In this document: positions 58,676-64,000 of the stretch, piece by piece
Layout of the letters: each line of letters starts with the position of its first letter
Numbering within the stretch: position 1 is the first letter of the stretch
Assembly: GCA_032622095.1 (NCBI GenBank)
Contig: CP136064.1
Location: 175,414,247-175,478,246, forward strand
Direction of reading: 5' to 3'
Source: Siphonodentalium dalli
Taxonomy: Eukaryota > Mollusca > Scaphopoda > Gadilida > Siphonodentaliidae
DNA length: 64,000 nucleotides
Notes under the pieces: model-generated
Seen by the model: only the letters and a program-made list of their open reading frames with translations
The model's database searches: none
Told to the model about the DNA's origin: nothing
Made by a program: the position numbers and the translations under genes

Positions 58676-61600
58676 ATATGCGGTGGAGGTTCTCATATTA
58701 TCTGCCAGTCATACGCGGGGGAGGTTCTCATATGAACATATTATCTGCCGGTCATATGCGGTGGAGGTTCATATTATCCGCCGGTCATACGCGAGGGAAG
58801 TTATCATATTATCCTCCGGTCATACGCGGGGGAGGTTCTGATATGAACATATTATCTGCCGGTCATACGCGGTGGAGGTTAATATTATCCACCGGTCATA
58901 CGCGAGGGAGGTTCTCATATTATCCTCTGGTCATACGTTGGGGAGGTTCTCATATGAACATATTATCCGCCGGTCATATCCTCCCTCGGGTGAGACCGGT
59001 GGATAATATGAGAACCTCCCTCGCATATGACCGGCAGATAATATGTTCATATGAGAACCTCCACCGCGTATGACCAGTGGATAATATGAACCTCCACCGC
59101 GTATGACCGGCAGATAATATGTTCATATGAGAACCTCCACTGCGTATGACCGGCGGATAATATGTTCATATGAGAACCTCCCCTACGTATGACCGGTGGA
59201 TAATATGAACCTCCACCGTGTATGACCGGCAAATAATATGTTCATATCAGAACGTCCCCCACCTATGACCGAAGGATAATATGAGAACTTCCCTCGCGTA
59301 TGACCGGCGGATAATATGAACCTCCACCACGTATGACCGGCGGATAATATGTTCATATGAGAACCTCCACTGCGTATGACCGGCGGATAATATGTTCATA
59401 TGAGAACCTCCACTGCGTATAACCGGCGGATAATATGTTCATATCAGAACCTCCCCTACGTATGACCGGTGGATAATATGAACCTCCACCGTGTATGACC
59501 GGCGGATAATATGTTCATATCAGAACCTCCCCCACATATGACCGAAGGATAATATGAGAACTTCCCTCGCGTATGATCGGCGGATAATATGAACCTCCAC
59601 CGCGTATGACCGGCGGATAATATGTTCATATGAGAACTTCCCCAACGTATGACCGGAGGATCATATGAGAACCTCCCTCGCTTATGACCGGTGGATAATA
59701 TGAGAACCTCCCTCGCGTATGACTGGCAGATAATATGAACCTCCACCGCGTATGACCGGCGGATAATATGTTCATATGAGAACCTCCCCAACGTATGACC
59801 GGAGGATAATATGAGAAACTCCCTCGCGTATGACCGGTGGATAATATGAGAACCTCCCTCGCGTATGACCGGCGGATAATATGAACCTCCACCGCGTATG
59901 ACCGGCGGATAATATGTTCATATCAGAACCTCACCCACATATGATCGGAGGATAATATGAGAACTTCCCTCGCGTATGACCGGCAGATAATATGAACCTC
60001 CACTGCATATGACCGGCGGATAATATGTTCATATGAGAACTTCCACCGCGTATGACCAGTGGATAATATGAACCTCCACTGCGTATGACTGGCGGATAAT
60101 ATGTTCATATGAGAACCTCCCCTACGTATGACCGGTGGATAATATGAACCTCCACCGTGTATGACTGGCAGATAATATGTTCATATCAGAACGTCCCCCA
60201 CCTATGACCGAAGGATAATATGAGAACTTCCCTCGCGTATGACCGGCGGATAATATGAACCTCCACCACGTATGACCGGCGGATAATATGTTCATATGAG
60301 AACCTCCACCGCATATGACCGGCGGATAATATGTTCATATGAGAACCTCCACTGCGTATGACCGGCGGATAATATGTTCATATCAGAACCTCCCCTACGT
60401 ATGACCGGTGGATAATATGAACCTCCACCGTGTATGACCGGCGGATAATATGTTCATATCAGAACCTCCCCCACATATGACCGAAGGATAATATGAGAAC
60501 TTCCCTCGCGTATGATCGGCGGATAATATGAACCTCCACCGCGTATGACCGGCGGATAATATGTTCATATGAGAACTTCCCCAACGTATGACCGGAGGAT
60601 AATATGAGAACCTCCCTCGCTTATGACCGGTGGATAATATGAGAACCTCCCTCGCGTATGACTGGCAGATAATATGAACCTCCACCGCGTATGACCGGCG
60701 GATAATATGTTCATATGAGAACCTCCCCAACGTATGACCGGAGGATAATATGAGAACCTCCCTCGCGTATGACCGGTGGATAATATGAGAACCTCCCTCG
60801 CGTATGACCGGCGGATAATATGAACCTCCACCGCGTATGACCGGCGGATAATATGTTCATATCAGAACCTCACCCACATATGATCGGAGGATAATATGAG
60901 AACTTCCCTCGCGTATGACCGGCAGATAATATGAACCTCCACCGCATATGACCGGCGGATAATATGTTCATATGAGAACTTCCACCGCGTATGACCAGTG
61001 GATAATATGAACCTCCACTCCGTATGACCGGCGAATAATATGTTCATATCAGAACCTCCCCCATGTATGACCGGAGGATAATATGAGAACCTCCCTCGCG
61101 TATGACCGGCGGATAATATGTTCATATGAGAACCTCCACCGCGTATGACCGGCAGATAATATGTTCATATGAGAACCTCCCCTACGTATGACCGGTGGAT
61201 AATATGAACCTCCACCGTGTATGACCGGCGGATAATATGTTCATATCAGAACCTCCCCCACATATGACCGAAGGATAATATGAGAACTTCCCTCGTGTAT
61301 GATCGGCGGATAAATATGAACCTCCACCGCGTATGACCGGCGGATAATATGTTCATATGAGAACCTCCCCAATGTATGACCGGAGGATAATATGAGAACT
61401 TCCCTCGCGTATGACCGGCGGATAATATGAACCTCCACCGCGTATGACTGGTGGATAATATGTTCATATGAGAACCTCCACCGCGTATGACCGGTGGATA
61501 ATATGAACCTCCACCGCGTATGACCGGCGAATAATATGTTCATATCGGAACCTCCCCCACGTATGACCGGAGGATAATATGAGAACCTCCCTCGCGTATA

Positions 61601-61995
61601 ACCAGTGGATAATATGAGAACCTCCCTCAAATATGAGAACCTCCCTCGCGTATAACCGGTGGATAATATGAGAACCTCCCTCGCGTATGACCGGCGGTTA
61701 ATATGTTCATATGAGAACCTCCCCATCGTATGACCGGAGGATAATATGAGAACCTCCCTCGTGTATGACCGGTGGATAATATGAACCTCCACCGCGTATG
61801 ACCGGCAGATAATATGTTCATATCAGAACTTCCCCCGCGTATGACTGGAGGATAATAAGAAAACTTCCCTCGCGTATGACCGGTGGATAATATGAACCTC
61901 CACCGTGTATGACCGGCAGATAATATGTTCATATTAGAACCTCCCCCGCGTATTACTGGCAGATAATATGAAAACTTCACCGCATATATGAATGG
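58676..61995. repeat. Minisatellite of foldback 2 with an orientation switch
   Basis: Units of 33-43 bp are built from GTATGACCGGCGGATAATATG, optionally TTCATATGAG, and AACCTCCACCGC or AACCTCCCTCGC. From 58676 to about 58985 units read in the opposite direction (GCGGTGGAGGTTCATATTAT). After 58985 they all read the other way. A higher-order repeat of 939 bp is visible: 59456-59892 equals 60395-60831 almost base for base. The many overlapping frames (RRSYAVEVHI, SAGHTRWRF) are artefacts. Confidence 0.95.
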
Positions 61996-62971
61996 CGGAG
62001 ACATAAGTTTTTAAGTCTATAAACACTATTTGATTTGAATATTCTTTTGAATAGTCTTACCATTGACATATTCATTCGTTCAAACCAGTTGATCTATTTT
62101 GTAACTTGGCTTTTAGTCGCTGGGCTCCGGCATCTGGGCTTTTAGTCACAACTGAAATAAAAATAAGTGCGAATATCTTGGAGCGAATTTCTGCAACAAT
62201 TTCACCGCCTGGTGGACCCATTTGGAAAAAAATACATTCCCTGTGTCTAATTCTACATTTTGATATACTAATTACGCCCCATTATATTGAATATACCGGC
62301 TGAAATCGATCCTGTAATTGTAAACATCGAGTCTGTTTTTAGCTGTTTTATCGGAGCGTGTTTGCGTGTTCGCCATTACAATATTCGCACTAAAACAGCC
62401 CTATTGTAGCTAAAAACGAATGCACAGTATTCCACTGCGTTATTTGATACCTAAAACTTGTTGTTTGCTAGTGTATTCATCGAGAAATCTAAATTCTAAA
62501 CATTAATGTCGAACGCAGTTTTTCGTGTTTGTGGCATTTTATGTTAGGTCAGTTGTCGACCGGATAATGTAACTTCCGGTGTCCGGGCAGTGGCGGGGTT
62601 AATATGTGTGGATAGGGCGAATGTGGGCCTTTCGTTAGACACCAAAAGTAGCCCTCTATGCGCTGTATTCCTCGAGCTATCGGCCGTCCCACGCAATTTG
62701 AAAATCCTGTCCCGCAGATTGTCATGCTATCCCAAAATCCACCCCATGTTAGGTCAGTTGTCGATCAAATAATGCAACTTCTGGTGTTTGGTTAGTGGCG
62801 GGGTTAATATGTTTGGATAGGGCGAACGTGTGCCTTTCGTTAGACACCAAAATGAGCCCCTTACGCCCTGTATTCCTCGAGATATAGGCCGTCCCACGCA
62901 ATTTGAAATTCTGTCCCGCAGATTGTCGTTTTGTCCCATATCCCATCCCATCCCGCAGATTGTCATGTCCC

Positions 62972-62979
62972 TACCTATA
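62972..62979. other. Target duplication of foldback element 2, right
   Basis: TACCTATA, identical to 57685-57692. Confidence 0.92.
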
Positions 62980-64000
62980 TCTTTCTTTACAATCCGACAC
63001 CAATATGAGATCATTCTCTTCTTGGTTTCAATAGAGAGTGGCGCCACCGACCTAACTCTCCGTAAACCATATAACTCGCCCTCGGCGTGCTACTTTTCAT
63101 ATTCGTCAATGTTTTACAAAATCCTAGGTGTACCGTTTCAATATCGCGACTATTTTCGAACCCCCAAATCTCACAACCGTACAATAAAATCGGTTGGACT
63201 AGATAGTCAAACAGTTTCAAAGACAAATCTACAGATAAATGAAGATTGCGCACTTTCGAAAGTAGCGCATACATTGCTTTGGTAGCTTTTGTCCGAGTTT
63301 TCTTGACTTAACGACAAAATCTGCCGTTAAAGAACAAGTCAATACCAAGGTATGTAAATTCGTCAACAATTTCAAGCTCGTTACCGTTACTTTGGGGGCG
63401 GGTGGAGACGTTTATTTCCGAAAACCATAACCTTTGTCTTTTGCGCAAGTTCCCACGATTCGCAATAGTCTGCAAACGCATCAAGAAGTCGGTGCACTTG
63501 TTGATGGTTGGTCGAATTAACGCTATATAAATTCCGGGCACGGATAGAGGCATTTTTTGTCATATCGGAGACTATAAATTACATGTATACTTAAAAGCAT
63601 ACAAAACGATTTCTGGTGACATTCCAGTCATAAACATAGTCTGTGTAATCAAAAACACGCATGAGGTGTCTTCGATTTTGAACGTGTGTAAGGCGTGTGT
63701 GAGTTGCAGGCGAAAGTCCCCCCTCCTGAAAATACCAGGACATTATTTTTGTTATTGTCATTATGCTGTATTTTAAATATATGAATATGTCCATGTATAT
63801 ATTGTCAATAAAGAATTAAAAAAAATAAAAAATAATAATAATAATTTTTAAAAAGGTGCATATCCGTTGTGTTATCCGCCAATAAAGCGGTGTCATCAGC
63901 GTACAAGATGTACCAAAGTTTCAGAAAACAACCAATCTGTTTAAAGGTTTGATCATTCAAGTACTTGAGTCCATCCACAGCGCAACTTTCTAAAAAGTCT
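62980..64000 (-). pseudogene. LINE 2, upstream part: reverse transcriptase, runs off the edge
   Basis: The minus strand from 64000 downward encodes LKYLNDQTFKQIG then LYADDTALLADN; YADD is the catalytic box of reverse transcriptase palm domains. After an inserted piece (63555-63850) the ORF continues in shifting frames: KTKVMVFGNK, ELEIVDEFTYLGIDLFFNG, PILLYGCEIWGFENS, TPRASYMVYGELGR and ETKKRMISYWCRIVKK. It then meets the foldback 2 target site. At least three frameshifts make it a relic. The 3' part is at 56806-57684. Confidence 0.9.
63555..63850 (+). mobile_element. Poly(A)-tailed insertion within the LINE
   Basis: About 296 bp interrupt the reverse-transcriptase text. They end with GTCAATAAAGAATTAAAAAA followed by A/AAT-rich sequence to about 63850, a poly(A) signal plus tail on the plus strand. 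This looks like a retroposed transcript or short element. No coding identity was found and the left boundary is approximate. Confidence 0.6.

Larger units (their letters stand above)
57693..62971. mobile_element. Foldback element 2, 5.3 kb, inserted in a LINE
   Basis: The ends GGGACATGACAATCTGCGGG and its complement are exact, and the arms (57693-58685 and 61980-62971) match almost throughout, about 1 kb each. An 8-bp duplication TACCTATA brackets it. Each arm holds a duplicated ~200-bp block (GACAATCTGCGGGACAG.. to GACAACTGACCTAACAT). The interior is a minisatellite. There is no transposase. Long inverted ends with inner tandem repeats and 8-bp duplications resemble the foldback/TU elements described in Drosophila and sea urchin, and the 8-bp size is shared with hAT elements. 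Classification is inference. Confidence 0.93.

Noticed and set aside
58591-62004. Overlapping proteins with SAGHTRWRF and RRSYAVEVHI motifs
   Set aside because: Translations of the 33-43-bp minisatellite inside foldback 2.
1-64000. tRNA, rRNA or other structured RNA genes
   Set aside because: I looked for tRNA-like arms and rRNA-like conserved blocks and saw none; a covariance-model scan would be needed to exclude weak cases.

Overview
The window is eukaryotic, AT-rich, non-coding-dominated DNA from an animal. Intron-bearing genes, a metazoan BUB1-like exon, several LINE relics, and dispersed families carrying GTCCGTCCG stretches and ATGGCCGCC/GGCCATCTTGG motifs suggest a marine invertebrate, most likely a mollusc. 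This is inferred from sequence style, not from a database match. Real coding content is small; almost everything else is transposable-element and tandem-repeat material, much of it arranged as inverted repeats.

Left third (1-20.8 kb). An isolated BUB1-type kinase exon (2014-2168, +) is followed by a three-exon plus-strand gene for a HECT-domain ubiquitin-ligase-like protein. I assembled that gene from exons 6911-6994, 14970-16680 and 20218-20411. The splice phases fit and give 660 residues if translation starts at 6917. Its 8-kb and 3.5-kb introns are filled with dispersed repeats, approximately 160-bp tandem arrays, MITEs and hairpin-forming inverted repeats.

Middle (20.8-39 kb). No convincing gene was seen. 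The region holds a perfect 110-bp palindrome (23700-23809), a 2.5-kb inverted repeat (24365-26868), other near-perfect hairpins, and three of the four copies of a TA-flanked MITE. It also holds more of the ~160-bp tandem family and a 46-bp fragment of the integrase gene described next.

Integrase locus (39-43.5 kb). A two-exon minus-strand gene (41889-41056 and 39338-39006) encodes an intact 388-residue DDE integrase with an N-terminal helix-turn-helix-like region. Only 72 bp upstream of its ATG begins an array of about 45 copies of the 12-bp palindrome TCGTGGCCACGA (41961-42896). Exon 1 plus the array is bracketed by two diverged ~0.5-kb direct repeats. This is the best candidate for an undescribed mobile or regulatory system in the window.

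Right third (44.3-64 kb). Two large foldback elements are nested in older repeats. The first (44482-55840) splits a copy of a dispersed CCCCGCAACGAAGTT repeat. It has a hairpin core and was itself hit by a hAT-like element with 8-bp target duplications, a 28-bp minisatellite and a 5'-truncated LINE. The second (57693-62971) has ~1-kb terminal inverted repeats, an exact 8-bp target duplication and a large internal minisatellite, and it interrupts the reverse-transcriptase gene of a LINE that runs off the right edge.
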